A DNA stretch of 64,000 nt from Flavobacterium profundi (GCF_006491645.1 NZ_VDCZ01000002.1:124001-188000), one strand, 5' to 3'; shown: positions 42,759-52,603, numbered from the stretch's first letter. The notes: a model not told the origin generated them from the sequence alone. Made by a program: numbers and translations.

Positions 42759-42854
42759 CTATACTACTTTACACTTATATATATAGTTTTTTACAGTACA
42801 GAAAATAATTTCAAAATTTGATAGAACAAAATAACTAAAATCAAATTTTAAATT

Positions 42855-44087
42855 ATGAAAAAAATACTATTTATTATTGGATTACTTTTTTCAGCTTTAA
42901 CATTCTCTCAGGGTTCACCTGATTATGAAGGCGGACTTAAAGTCAAAATTAATGAAGAAGGTACAAAATATTTTAGAATTATATCTTGGGCACAATTCTG
43001 GGCACAACATAATTCAGACCGTCCTTTAGACGCAAATGGGAACGAACAATCTGATTTAAATTTTAGCATCCGTAGAGCTCGTATCTTAATGTATGCTCAA
43101 ATTAGCCCAGATTTCTTAATCTTAACACATTTTGGACTGAATAGTTTAAATGCAGAAAACATGAGTCCGACAGGTACTCGCGACGCTTCTCAACTGTTTT
43201 TTCATGATGTATGGGCACAATATAGTTTAGGAAAAAATCATGCTATTGGTGGAGGTTTGCATTATTGGAATGGTATTTCTCGCTTGAACAATCAAAGCAC
43301 TTTAAACATAATGACATTAGATAACCAAAGACAAGCATGGGCAACTTTAGGATTATCCGATCAATTTGCTAGACATTTAGGGGTATACCTAAAAGGTTCT
43401 TTTGGAAAATTACAATACCGAGTTTCTATAAATGAAGCCGAAACCAATAACTTAGATACTTCTACACCTGTAAATGATGGACCAGCTTCTTATACAGGAC
43501 GACGTTTATTAGGATCTAAAGAAGCTGGAAAAGTATATGCAGGTTATTTTGATTATGCGTTCTTTGATGCTGAAAGTAATTTCTTGCCCTACAAAGTAGG
43601 GTCTTATGTAGGTACTAAAAAAATATTTAATATCGGAGCTGGTTTCTTTTTACATCCTAGTGGCGCAGTAGTAGCTGATGCAACTGGGAATTTGAGTGGC
43701 GAAGATGTTAGTATTTTCGCGGTAGATGCTTTCTATGATGCACCAATTGGGAGTAAAGGAGGTGCTCTTACCGCTTATGCTTTGTATCAAAATGCTGATT
43801 ATGGTAAGGATTTTAGATTAGGAACAACCTATGAAACGGGTTCTCTTTTACACGGACATTTAGGTTATGTTCTACCCATTCAAACGAAAGCAAAAATCCA
43901 ACCTTATTTATCTTATGATTCTAGAAAAATTGATGCAATTGATGATAATGCTTCACAATTGGGTATTGGTACTAATTTCTATTTAAGCGGTCATAATTCC
44001 AAACTTACTTTGGAATATCAAACTCTAAAATATGCTGATAATGATGCCATCAATACCATTACTCTGCAGGCAATGATATATCTATAA
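42855..44087 (+). CDS. Porin-like outer membrane beta-barrel protein
   Basis: The 410-aa protein has a signal peptide (MKKILFIIGLLFSALTFSQ). A phosphate-selective-porin-like (OprP/OprO) pattern follows with LKVKINEEGTKYFRIISWAQ, LNFSIRRARILMYAQISP and regularly spaced beta strands ending in an aromatic/hydrophobic stretch (ITLQAMIYL). As the first transport gene upstream of DUF4212-actP it probably lets small organic acids cross the outer membrane. Substrate inferred from context. Confidence 0.75.
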   Translation: MKKILFIIGLLFSALTFSQGSPDYEGGLKVKINEEGTKYFRIISWAQFWAQHNSDRPLDANGNEQSDLNFSIRRARILMYAQISPDFLILTHFGLNSLNAENMSPTGTRDASQLFFHDVWAQYSLGKNHAIGGGLHYWNGISRLNNQSTLNIMTLDNQRQAWATLGLSDQFARHLGVYLKGSFGKLQYRVSINEAETNNLDTSTPVNDGPASYTGRRLLGSKEAGKVYAGYFDYAFFDAESNFLPYKVGSYVGTKKIFNIGAGFFLHPSGAVVADATGNLSGEDVSIFAVDAFYDAPIGSKGGALTAYALYQNADYGKDFRLGTTYETGSLLHGHLGYVLPIQTKAKIQPYLSYDSRKIDAIDDNASQLGIGTNFYLSGHNSKLTLEYQTLKYADNDAINTITLQAMIYL

Positions 44088-44108
44088 ATAAACCAAAAAA
44101 TAAATATT

Positions 44109-44369
44109 ATGAGCGAAAAACAAAAACACGCTACGGCCTATTGGAAGGAAAACTTAAAGTACCTTCTTATTTTATTAAGTATTTGGTTCGCTGTTTCATA
44201 TGGAGCAGGAATACTTTTTAAAGATGCTTTAAATGAAGTTAAAATCGGTGGGTTTCCTTTAGGATTTTGGTTTGCCCAACAAGGATCAATATATGTATTT
44301 GTGATATTGATTTTTGTATACGTTCGATTAATGAATAAACTCGATAAAAAATTCGGTTTCGACGAATAA
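44109..44369 (+). CDS. DUF4212 small membrane protein, ActP partner
   Basis: The 86-aa protein matches the sodium/substrate symporter small-subunit family (DUF4212): two transmembrane helices (LLILLSIWFAVSYGAGILFK and FWFAQQGSIYVFVILIFVYV) joined by the conserved FPLGFWFAQQGS loop. In many bacteria it is co-encoded with the larger acetate-family SSS symporter and is needed for or modulates transport. It starts 21 bases after the porin gene and 27 bases before the symporter gene. Confidence 0.88.
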   Translation: MSEKQKHATAYWKENLKYLLILLSIWFAVSYGAGILFKDALNEVKIGGFPLGFWFAQQGSIYVFVILIFVYVRLMNKLDKKFGFDE

Positions 44370-44396
44370 TAATTAGTAACATAAAAATAAGATATC

Positions 44397-46154
44397 ATGA
44401 ATGTACAAGTTTGGACTTACATTATAGTAGGGATTACATTTGCTTTATATATAGGAATAGCAATTTGGTCTAGAGCCGGATCAACTAAAGAATTTTATGT
44501 TGCTGGTGGAGGTGTTTCTCCCTTAGCAAATGGGATGGCAACTGCTGCCGATTGGATGTCTGCAGCTTCATTTATTTCCATGGCTGGAATTATATCTTTT
44601 GCAGGATATGATGGTGCCGTATATCTGATGGGTTGGACAGGAGGTTATGTGTTATTAGCATTATTGTTAGCACCTTATTTGAGAAAATTTGGAAAGTTTA
44701 CAGTTCCTGATTTTATTGGGGAACGCTATTATTCAAACACGGCTCGTACAGTTGCTGTAGTTTGTGCATTAATTGTTTCTTTTACCTATGTTGCAGGTCA
44801 AATGAGAGGCGTTGGAGTTGTTTTTTCTAGATTTTTAGAAGTTGAAATTGAAACGGGTGTGGTTATAGGTATGGTAATTGTTCTTTTCTATGCTGTTTTA
44901 GGCGGAATGAAAGGAATTACATATACACAAGTAGCACAATATTGTGTGTTAATTTTTGCTTTTATGGTTCCTGCTATCTTTATTTCTATTCAAATGACAG
45001 GAAATCCAATTCCACAATTAGGTATGGGTGGTACGGTAACTGGTGGTGAGAATATATATTTATTAGATAAATTAAATGGATTATCTACAGAATTAGGTTT
45101 TGCCGAATATACCAATGGTTCTAAATCATTAATTGATGTATTTGCCATTACTTTAGCATTAATGGTAGGTACAGCTGGTCTTCCTCATGTAATTGTTCGT
45201 TTCTTTACTGTTAAAAAAGTAAAAGATGCCCGTAAATCTGCGGGATGGGCATTATTATTAATTGCGATTTTGTACACAACAGCACCAGCAGTTGCTGTAT
45301 TCGCAAAAACCAATTTAATTGAAACGGTTAGCGACAAAAATTATGCAGATATGCCAAAATGGTTTACCAATTGGGAAAAAACAGGTTTGTTAAAATATGA
45401 AGATAAAAATGGAGATGGAAAAATTCAATATTATAATGATAAATCAAAGAATGAAGCATTTCTAGCAGCTCAAGAAGCAAAAGGGTTAAAAGGAAGCGAA
45501 TTAACTATCGATAATGATATTATGGTACTAGCAAATCCTGAAATCGCACAATTACCTAATTGGGTGATTGCTTTAGTTGCTGCAGGTGCCTTAGCAGCTG
45601 CTTTATCTACTGCAGCGGGACTTCTATTAGTAATATCTTCTTCTGTTTCTCATGATTTAATTAAAAAAATGGTTAATCCTAATATTTCTGAAAAAGGAGA
45701 ATTATGGGCGGCTCGTGGTGCTGCAACTGTAGCAGTTGTAATCGCAGGATATTTTGGAATTAATCCTCCAGGGTTTGTAGCAGCTGTAGTGGCTTTAGCT
45801 TTTGGTTTAGCAGCAGCTTCCTTTTTTCCAGCAATTATTTTAGGTATCTTCCATAAAAAAATGAATAAAGAAGGTGCAATTGCTGGGATGATTGTAGGAT
45901 TATTACTAATGCTTTTCTATATGCTAAAATTTAAATTTGGGTTGTTTGATGGTGGCAAAGATGCTGTGGCTGGACTAAAAGACAGTTGGTGGTTTGGAAT
46001 CTCACCAGAAGGTTTTGGAACTATTGCAATGATAGTAAACTTTATTGTGGCTTTTGTAGTTAATAGTTTTACCAAAGAACCACCTCATGATGTTCAAGAA
46101 ATTGTGGAGCATATTAGAATTCCATCTGGAGCAGGTGAGGCTACTGGTCATTAA
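44397..46154 (+). CDS. actP: Sodium:solute symporter, ActP-like cation/acetate transporter
   Basis: The 585-aa SSS-family protein has about 13 helices. It carries the family motifs EFYVAGGGVSPLANGMATAA, ADWMSAASFISMAGIIS, LGGMKGITYTQVAQYCVLI, GTAGLPHVIVRFFTV and LAAALSTAAGLLLVISSSVS. A soluble loop at about 310-375 with an EF-like DKNGDGKIQYYND stretch is unusual for ActP and may bind calcium. Neighbours (DUF4212, SSS-histidine kinase and acetyl-CoA synthetase) point to acetate or a similar short-chain acid as substrate. A terminator follows. Confidence 0.88.
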   Translation: MNVQVWTYIIVGITFALYIGIAIWSRAGSTKEFYVAGGGVSPLANGMATAADWMSAASFISMAGIISFAGYDGAVYLMGWTGGYVLLALLLAPYLRKFGKFTVPDFIGERYYSNTARTVAVVCALIVSFTYVAGQMRGVGVVFSRFLEVEIETGVVIGMVIVLFYAVLGGMKGITYTQVAQYCVLIFAFMVPAIFISIQMTGNPIPQLGMGGTVTGGENIYLLDKLNGLSTELGFAEYTNGSKSLIDVFAITLALMVGTAGLPHVIVRFFTVKKVKDARKSAGWALLLIAILYTTAPAVAVFAKTNLIETVSDKNYADMPKWFTNWEKTGLLKYEDKNGDGKIQYYNDKSKNEAFLAAQEAKGLKGSELTIDNDIMVLANPEIAQLPNWVIALVAAGALAAALSTAAGLLLVISSSVSHDLIKKMVNPNISEKGELWAARGAATVAVVIAGYFGINPPGFVAAVVALAFGLAAASFFPAIILGIFHKKMNKEGAIAGMIVGLLLMLFYMLKFKFGLFDGGKDAVAGLKDSWWFGISPEGFGTIAMIVNFIVAFVVNSFTKEPPHDVQEIVEHIRIPSGAGEATGH

Positions 46155-46173
46155 AAATTAAATATATTATTTT

Positions 46174-46206
46174 AAAAACGCTGTAAACTCTTACAGCGTT
46201 TTTTTC
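46174..46206 (+). terminator. Terminator after actP
   Basis: AAAACGCTGTAA pairs with TTACAGCGTTTT around a 4-base loop and ends in a T-run. Confidence 0.88.
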
Positions 46207-46249
46207 AGTTTAAAAGATAAAATTGTATTTTTAAACAGATTAAAATCAA

Positions 46250-46444
46250 ATGAAAAAAAGACACCAACAAAAACTAGTTGTATTAACAGTTTTTCTTTTA
46301 CTAAGCTTAAATCTACCTTTACTGTTATTATTTGATAGTAGTGACGCTTTTTTTGGTATACCCATATTCTATATTTATATTTTTTCAGTTTGGGCTTTTT
46401 CAATAATTGTTTCTCTTATTATAGTGAATAGATATTATGAATAG
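46250..46444 (+). CDS. Small two-helix membrane protein
   Basis: The 64-aa product has a basic N-terminus (MKKRHQQK), then two helices (LVVLTVFLLLSLNLPLLLLF and IPIFYIYIFSVWAFSIIVSL). It overlaps the SSS-histidine kinase start by 8 bases (stop TAG at 46442, kinase ATG at 46437), indicating translational coupling. Small proteins with two helices precede SSS-HK or ActP genes in several bacteria and may be accessory to signalling or transport. No direct evidence of function. Confidence 0.7.
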   Translation: MKKRHQQKLVVLTVFLLLSLNLPLLLLFDSSDAFFGIPIFYIYIFSVWAFSIIVSLIIVNRYYE

Positions 46445-49118
46445 TATAGTCTTAATTTTCATTTTGTTATTGTATCTAACGTTTCTTTTTTTTATTGCAC
46501 ATTGGGCTGAAAAAAAAGAAAATTTAAGATGGGCAAATAATCCTTATGTATACTCTCTTTCATTAGCAGTGTACTGTACCGCTTGGACGTATTATGGTAG
46601 TATAGGTGTTGCAGCTAATTCAGGATTAAATTATTTAACGATTTACATTGGTCCCATAATAATTATTCCTGCATGGATTATCATTCTTAGAAAAATTATT
46701 CGTATTTCTAGATTGAATAATGTGTCTAGTATTGCGGATTTTATTTCGTTACGATATGGCAATAGCCGGTTTTTAGGTGCGTTAGTAACTTTAATTTGTT
46801 TGGCTGCTATACTTCCTTACATAGCTTTACAATTAAAAGCCATTTCAGAAACATTTCATGTGGTCACTAAAACTTCAGAGAATTCTTTAATCATATTAGA
46901 CACTACCACTTACGTAGCTGTTGCTTTAGCTTTGTTCGCCTCCTATTATGGAACTAAATATGTAGATGCATCCGAAAAAAGAAAAGGAATTATAACTGCA
47001 GTAGCTATGGAAAGTACTTTAAAATTACTATTTTTTGTACTTATCGGTTTGTATGTTACTTATGTCGTTTATGATGGGTACGGGGACATTTATCAGAAAG
47101 CTTCATTATTAGAACACTTTCATGAAAAAAATACCATTGGAAGTATAGAAAATGGAATGAATTGGTTCTTTTTATGTATGCTATCCTTGTTTGCTATTTT
47201 TTTATTACCAAGACAATTTCATGTATCTGTTGTTGAAAACAATAGAGAAAGACATATTAAAACCGCTTTATGGTTATTCCCATTATATCTTTTTATTTTT
47301 AATCTTTTTGTTTTCCCAATTGCTTGGGGCGGAAATGTTCTTTTTTTTGGAGAAGCTAAAAATGCAGATACCTTTTCGTTATTAATTCCACAATTTTATG
47401 ATAATACTTTTTTAACGGTTTTGGTATTTCTAGGAGGTTTTTCAGCGGCTATTTCCATGATTATTGTTTCTAGTATTAGTTTGTCGACAATGTTAAGTAA
47501 TAATCTTTTAATTCCATATACCTTTTTAGGTAAGTTAAAAAATGAAGCGCAAGAAATCAATAATAAAAAAATTGTAAACATAAGAAAGGTAGGTATTTTT
47601 TTGTTGATTATAATAGCCTATCTTATTTATCGTTTTTTTGCTTTAGATTATAGTTTAGGTTCAATTGGATTAGTTTCATTTGTTATTATTGGTCAGTTAG
47701 CACCGTCCTTTTTTGGAGCCTTATTTTGGAGAAGAGGATCTAGTTTAGGGGCCAAAAGTGGTATTATTATGGGATTTTTAGTGTGTTTATATACTCTCTT
47801 AATTCCATATGCTTATGGTTTAACCAATACTACAAATACCTTTATTGCATCAGGTCTCTTTAATAGTGATTTGTTAAAACCTTTAGCATTATTTGGACTT
47901 GATTATTTGTCACCTATAGCGCATGCCTTTTTTTGGAGCATGTTATTTAATACGATGACCTATTTTGCAGTTTCTGTTAGTTTTAAAGGTAATTATAGAG
48001 AACGTAATTATGCTGAAATGTATATTGATATTGATAAATACAGTACCAATCATGAAAATGCCTTTGTATGGAGAGGAACTGCTTACACAAGAGATATTGA
48101 AAAGGTCTTATTAAAATTTCTAGGTGAAGATCGTACCCAAAGAGCGATGGCAATTTTTAATACGAAATACAATGTCGATAAAAATCAAGAAATGGCAGAT
48201 GCACGTTTGGTTAAATTTGCCGAGAATCTTTTAACAGGTCATATTGGTACGGCTTCTGCAAAAATTTTAATTTCTAGTGTTGTAAAAGAAGAAAAAATAA
48301 CGTTACCAGAGGTTTTAAAAATTTTGGAAGAATCCAATGAAACAATCTTAATCAATAAAAAATTGACGGAGACATCAAATGAATTGAAGAAAATTACCAA
48401 CCAATTGCAAAAAGCCAATGAAAATTTAGTAATAAAAGACAAACAAAAAGACGATTTTTTAGACACCGTTACTCATGAATTGCGAACTCCCATAACTGCT
48501 ATTCGTGCTGCGAGCGAAATTTTAATAGATGATGATGAAATTCCAGAAGACATAAAAAAACAATTTCTAACCAATATTATTTCCGAATCGGACCGCTTAA
48601 ACCGTTTAATTGATAAAATATTAGATTTAGAAAAATTAGAAACAGGAAAGCAAAAATTAAATCTAACACTAAATGATTTTCATCAAACCTTACTCAAAAC
48701 AATCGAACCCCTACAACAATTAATCAAGAATAAAAACATTTCGATTGCTATTGAAAATAATAAGCCAATAAATTTGAGGTATGATGAAGATCGAATCATA
48801 CAAGTGGTAACTAATTTGCTATCGAATGCTATTAAATTTTGTCCCGATAAAGATGGAAAAATTAAGATCAAAATTATTGATAGAGAACAATTTTATGAAA
48901 TACATGTTATGGATAATGGTAAAGGAATCGATGAAAAAGATGCAGAAATGATTTTTGATAAATTTTATCAATCTGATAATCAAAACATTAAAAAACCGCA
49001 GGGTAGTGGTTTAGGTCTTGCCATTTGTAAACAAATAATCGAATTACACCAAGGAAAAATTTGGGTAAAAAACAATGATATTACTGGGGCATGTTTTACT
49101 TTTACACTTTTAAAATAA
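46437..49118 (+). CDS. SSS-family sensor histidine kinase (CrbS-like)
   Basis: The 893-aa protein fuses a sodium:solute symporter-like module (about 1-540; CTAWTYYGSIGVAANSGLNY, FISLRYGNSRFLGALVTLIC, RQFHVSVVENN) to a STAC-like linker and a histidine kinase. Phospho-acceptor His680 lies in VTHELRTPITAIRAA, the N box in TNLLSNAIKFCPDKDG, and the G boxes in MDNGKGID and GSGLGLAICKQII. CrbS-type kinases control acs and acetate uptake in Vibrio and Pseudomonas; the neighbours here fit that role. The single-domain response regulator follows 20 bases downstream. Confidence 0.9.
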   Translation: MNSIVLIFILLLYLTFLFFIAHWAEKKENLRWANNPYVYSLSLAVYCTAWTYYGSIGVAANSGLNYLTIYIGPIIIIPAWIIILRKIIRISRLNNVSSIADFISLRYGNSRFLGALVTLICLAAILPYIALQLKAISETFHVVTKTSENSLIILDTTTYVAVALALFASYYGTKYVDASEKRKGIITAVAMESTLKLLFFVLIGLYVTYVVYDGYGDIYQKASLLEHFHEKNTIGSIENGMNWFFLCMLSLFAIFLLPRQFHVSVVENNRERHIKTALWLFPLYLFIFNLFVFPIAWGGNVLFFGEAKNADTFSLLIPQFYDNTFLTVLVFLGGFSAAISMIIVSSISLSTMLSNNLLIPYTFLGKLKNEAQEINNKKIVNIRKVGIFLLIIIAYLIYRFFALDYSLGSIGLVSFVIIGQLAPSFFGALFWRRGSSLGAKSGIIMGFLVCLYTLLIPYAYGLTNTTNTFIASGLFNSDLLKPLALFGLDYLSPIAHAFFWSMLFNTMTYFAVSVSFKGNYRERNYAEMYIDIDKYSTNHENAFVWRGTAYTRDIEKVLLKFLGEDRTQRAMAIFNTKYNVDKNQEMADARLVKFAENLLTGHIGTASAKILISSVVKEEKITLPEVLKILEESNETILINKKLTETSNELKKITNQLQKANENLVIKDKQKDDFLDTVTHELRTPITAIRAASEILIDDDEIPEDIKKQFLTNIISESDRLNRLIDKILDLEKLETGKQKLNLTLNDFHQTLLKTIEPLQQLIKNKNISIAIENNKPINLRYDEDRIIQVVTNLLSNAIKFCPDKDGKIKIKIIDREQFYEIHVMDNGKGIDEKDAEMIFDKFYQSDNQNIKKPQGSGLGLAICKQIIELHQGKIWVKNNDITGACFTFTLLK

Positions 49119-49137
49119 TACAAAAAGACACAATTAA

Positions 49138-49500
49138 ATGAAGAAAATACTATTAGTTGACGACGAACCGAATATCATTATGTCTTTAGAATATACATTT
49201 AAAAAAAATAATTATGAAGTATTTATAGCTCGTGATGGTCAAGAAGCATTAGAAATTTTAAAAACACAAATTCCAGATGCGATTATTCTAGATATCATGA
49301 TGCCAAATGTGGATGGTTATGCTACCTTGGAACACATTAAAAAAAACGATGCTTTACAAGAGTGTAAAGTCATTTTTTTATCGGCGAAAAATAAAGAATC
49401 AGACATTCAAAAAGGTTTAAACTTAGGAGCAAGTGCTTATTTAACAAAACCTTTTTCTTTGAAGAAATTAGTGGATCAAGTAAAAGAATTAATAGAATGA
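49138..49500 (+). CDS. Single-domain response regulator
   Basis: The 120-aa protein is a lone receiver domain with all phosphorylation residues: the acidic pair in LLVDDEPN, Asp in ILDIMMPNVDG, Ser in IFLSAKN and Lys in LTKPFSLKKL. No output domain is attached, unlike CrbR, which has a LuxR-type HTH. The output must therefore pass through a partner, possibly the InsA-like regulator or another DNA-binding protein. It lies between the SSS-histidine kinase and acs. Confidence 0.9.
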   Translation: MKKILLVDDEPNIIMSLEYTFKKNNYEVFIARDGQEALEILKTQIPDAIILDIMMPNVDGYATLEHIKKNDALQECKVIFLSAKNKESDIQKGLNLGASAYLTKPFSLKKLVDQVKELIE

Positions 49501-49596
49501 TAGCATTACGTTTAACTATACCAATTTAGCAATATTATCTTTACATCTTCTTAATAGAATTACTATATTTACCTAACAAATAAAAAATTATAACAA

Positions 49597-51504
49597 ATGA
49601 GCTATTATAAAATAAATGACTTAGAGAATTATTTTAAAATGTATAAAAAATCGGTTCGTGAACCTAGAAAGTTTTGGGATAAAATTGCTGATGAGAATTT
49701 TAGTTGGTACCAAAGATGGGATAAGGTCTTCGAATTTGATATTGAAGAAGCTCAATTTAAATGGTTTACCAATGCAAAAGTAAATATTGTAAAAAACTGT
49801 ATTGATCGTCACTTAAATAAAAGAGGTGATAAAACAGCTATTATTTTCGAACCCAATAATCCTGAAGAAGAAGCACAACATATTACGTATAATGAATTAT
49901 ATGTTAAAGTAGCTAAAATGGCTAATGTACTTAAATCACAAGGTATTAAAAAAGGAGACCGTGTTTGTATTTATCTACCAATGATTCCAGAATTAGCGGT
50001 AGCAGTTTTAGCGTGTGCGCGAATAGGAGCGATACATTCTGTTGTTTTTGCTGGTTTTTCCTCAACCGCTTTATCTAGTCGAATCAATGATAGCCAATGT
50101 AAAATGGTAATCACATCTGATGGTGGTTTCAGAGGTAATAAAACGATTAACTTAAAAGGCATAGTAGACGAAGCTTTAAAAGATTGTCCAAGTGTCGAAA
50201 AAGTGTTGGTAGCTAAAAGAACGAATGAGAATATAGCGATAAAAGAAGGTAGAGACTTATGGCTACAACCTCTTTTAGACGAAGCTCTAGATAATCATGT
50301 AGCCGAAATTATGGATGCAGAAGATCCGTTATTCATCTTATATACTTCTGGTTCTACTGGTAAACCAAAAGGAATGGTTCATACAACTGCTGGATATATG
50401 GTGTATACGGCTTATACTTTTAAAAATGTTTTCAATTACGAAGAAAATGATGTGTATTGGTGTACTGCAGATATCGGTTGGATAACAGGCCACTCTTATA
50501 TTGTTTATGGTCCTTTATTAAATGGTGCAACTACCGTTATGTTTGAAGGTGTACCCTCTTATCCAGATTTTAGTCGTTTTTGGCAAGTAATTGAAAAACA
50601 TAAAGTCACTCAGTTCTATACTGCACCAACCGCTATTCGTGCCTTAGCAAAAGAAAGCGTGGATTATGTAAAAGGATTTCCTTTAAGTAGTTTAAAAGTA
50701 ATTGGTTCTGTAGGAGAACCAATTAATGAAGAAGCATGGCATTGGTATAATGATCATGTAGGTGGTAAAAGATGTCCGTTAGTAGATACTTGGTGGCAAA
50801 CGGAAACAGGTGGTATCATGATTTCTCCAATACCGTTTGTAACACCTACAAAACCTACGTATGCTTCTTTACCTTTACCCGGAATTCAACCCGTTTTAAT
50901 GGATGAATTGCGAAATGAAATTGAAGGCAATCAAGTTACAGGAAGTTTGTGTATTAAATTCCCATGGCCATCTATGGCTAGAACCATTTGGGGAGATCAC
51001 GAACGTTATAAACAAACGTATTTCTCTGCTTATCCTGGAAAATATTTTACAGGTGATGGTGCACTTCGCGATGAAGTAGGATATTATAGAATTACGGGTA
51101 GAGTAGATGATGTTATTATCGTTTCTGGTCATAATTTAGGTACAGCACCAATTGAAGATACTATTAATGAACATCCAGCAGTTGCAGAAAGTGCTATTGT
51201 TGGTTTCCCTCATGATGTAAAAGGAAATGCTTTATATGGTTTTGTTATCTTAAAAGAATCGGGTGAAAGTAGAAATCAAGATAATTTGAGAAACGAAATT
51301 AACAACCTCATTGCAGATAAAATTGGTCCTATATCTAAATTAGATAAAATTCAATTTGTGAATGGTTTACCAAAAACACGTTCTGGAAAAATTATGCGTC
51401 GAATTTTACGTAAAATTGCTGAAGGTGAAGATGGTAATTTTGGGGATATTACCACTTTATTAAATCCTGAAATTGTAGAGGAGATTAAAAATGGTAAATT
51501 GTAA
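49597..51504 (+). CDS. acs: Acetyl-CoA synthetase
   Basis: The 635-aa protein is a full-length AMP-forming acetate-CoA ligase. N-terminal FWDKIADENFSWYQRWDKVF is the usual ACAS domain; P-loop YTSGSTGKPKGMVHT, TADIGWITGHSYIVYGPLLN and DTWWQTETGGIMISPIP follow, with ISGHNLGTAP-like VIIVSGHNLGTAPIEDT and the acylation-site PKTRSGKIMRRILRK, whose Lys is the known acetylation-controlled residue. It makes acetyl-CoA from imported acetate. A terminator follows. Confidence 0.95.
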   Translation: MSYYKINDLENYFKMYKKSVREPRKFWDKIADENFSWYQRWDKVFEFDIEEAQFKWFTNAKVNIVKNCIDRHLNKRGDKTAIIFEPNNPEEEAQHITYNELYVKVAKMANVLKSQGIKKGDRVCIYLPMIPELAVAVLACARIGAIHSVVFAGFSSTALSSRINDSQCKMVITSDGGFRGNKTINLKGIVDEALKDCPSVEKVLVAKRTNENIAIKEGRDLWLQPLLDEALDNHVAEIMDAEDPLFILYTSGSTGKPKGMVHTTAGYMVYTAYTFKNVFNYEENDVYWCTADIGWITGHSYIVYGPLLNGATTVMFEGVPSYPDFSRFWQVIEKHKVTQFYTAPTAIRALAKESVDYVKGFPLSSLKVIGSVGEPINEEAWHWYNDHVGGKRCPLVDTWWQTETGGIMISPIPFVTPTKPTYASLPLPGIQPVLMDELRNEIEGNQVTGSLCIKFPWPSMARTIWGDHERYKQTYFSAYPGKYFTGDGALRDEVGYYRITGRVDDVIIVSGHNLGTAPIEDTINEHPAVAESAIVGFPHDVKGNALYGFVILKESGESRNQDNLRNEINNLIADKIGPISKLDKIQFVNGLPKTRSGKIMRRILRKIAEGEDGNFGDITTLLNPEIVEEIKNGKL

Positions 51505-51523
51505 ATACCAAATATATACTACT

Positions 51524-51556
51524 AAAAAAGGTTGCTTTCTTGAGCAACCTTTTTTG
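51524..51556 (+). terminator. Terminator after acs
   Basis: AAAAAAGGTTGCT pairs with AGCAACCTTTTTT around a 6-base loop and ends in TTTTTTG. Confidence 0.9.
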
Positions 51557-51618
51557 TTTTTTATGGCAGCATAATTGTATAAAAATTAGTACATTTATAC
51601 ACCTAAATTTCTTCAAAA

Positions 51619-52161
51619 ATGCAAATCATAAAAGTAGCATCTCCTTCAGATTCATTACTTTTTGGGAAAGCTAACAAGTATCATTATATGGATAGTTTTC
51701 AAGGAAGTATCATCGATACAGATAATACGATAACTCCTTTAGCAGTTTTAAAGGCTTTTTTTCAAACCAGTCCCAAATGGGTGAGTGCCTTGTTTTCATT
51801 AAGAAATAAAATAGTGAAAATAATCGGTTTAAAAACCAGCCAAACTATTAAAAATAAAGAAGAGCTAATCGCAAATTTAAAGGGCGTTACCAATGAACAA
51901 ATTGGATTATTTAAAATTTTCGAAAGTTCGTCCAACGAAATTATAATGGGTGAAGATGACAAACATCTTAATTTTAGGGTTTCACTTTTGTTAGACTCAT
52001 CTTCATCACATCAAGAATTAAAAAATATTACCATCACAACCACAGTACAATTTAATAATACTTTAGGAAAATTATATTTTATACCTGTTAAACCTTTTCA
52101 TCATCAAATTGTACCAAGTATTTTAAAAGGAATTATTAAAGAATTAAAAAACTGCAAGTAA
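51619..52161 (+). CDS. DUF2867 family protein
   Basis: The 180-aa protein matches DUF2867: YMDSFQGSIIDTDNTITPLA then FFQTSPKWVSALFSLRNKIV at the start, LGKLYFIPVKPFHHQIVPSI near the end. No signal peptide or catalytic residues are evident. DUF2867 proteins often accompany lipid-type genes but have no assigned role. It starts the gene run of the polyketide cluster after the acs terminator and is 4 bases before the GNAT gene. Confidence 0.75.
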   Translation: MQIIKVASPSDSLLFGKANKYHYMDSFQGSIIDTDNTITPLAVLKAFFQTSPKWVSALFSLRNKIVKIIGLKTSQTIKNKEELIANLKGVTNEQIGLFKIFESSSNEIIMGEDDKHLNFRVSLLLDSSSSHQELKNITITTTVQFNNTLGKLYFIPVKPFHHQIVPSILKGIIKELKNCK

Positions 52162-52165
52162 CCTA

Positions 52166-52603
52166 ATGAATCCAAATATTCACGTTAAAATAGTTAAAGA
52201 TACTTTATCTGAAAATGTAACCCAATTGTTGCAACAACTCAATCCATCAATAGCACTTGAAATAATAAAAAAACGGCAAGCTGAAATGTTTCAATATCCA
52301 AATTACATCTGTTTCGGATTATATGTTGACCATCAGCTTATTGGAATTACTTGTGCTTGGATTATGACCAAAATTTATTGTGGAAAACAAATTGAGATTG
52401 ATAATGTTATCTTAGATGAAAAACATCAATCAAAAGGATATGGAAATATACTATTAGACTTTATCGAAAATTGGGCCAAAGAGAATCAGTGTGAAACTAT
52501 TGAATTGAATACATATGTACAAAATTCAAGATCCCATAAGTTTTATTTTTTAAAAAATTACAGCATATTGGGTTTCCATTTTCAAAAAAAATTAAACAAA
52601 TAA
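52166..52603 (+). CDS. GNAT family N-acetyltransferase
   Basis: The 145-aa protein has the GNAT core: ITCAWIMTKIYCGKQIEIDN (beta4), then the acetyl-CoA-binding loop VILDEKHQSKGYGNILLDFI and the terminal NTYVQNSRSHKFYFLKNY. The Q-S-K-G-Y-G motif corresponds to the Q/R-x-x-G-x-G/A pyrophosphate loop. Substrate unknown. It is tightly linked to the DUF2867 gene and may be a separate two-gene unit rather than part of the polyketide pathway. Confidence 0.82.
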   Translation: MNPNIHVKIVKDTLSENVTQLLQQLNPSIALEIIKKRQAEMFQYPNYICFGLYVDHQLIGITCAWIMTKIYCGKQIEIDNVILDEKHQSKGYGNILLDFIENWAKENQCETIELNTYVQNSRSHKFYFLKNYSILGFHFQKKLNK

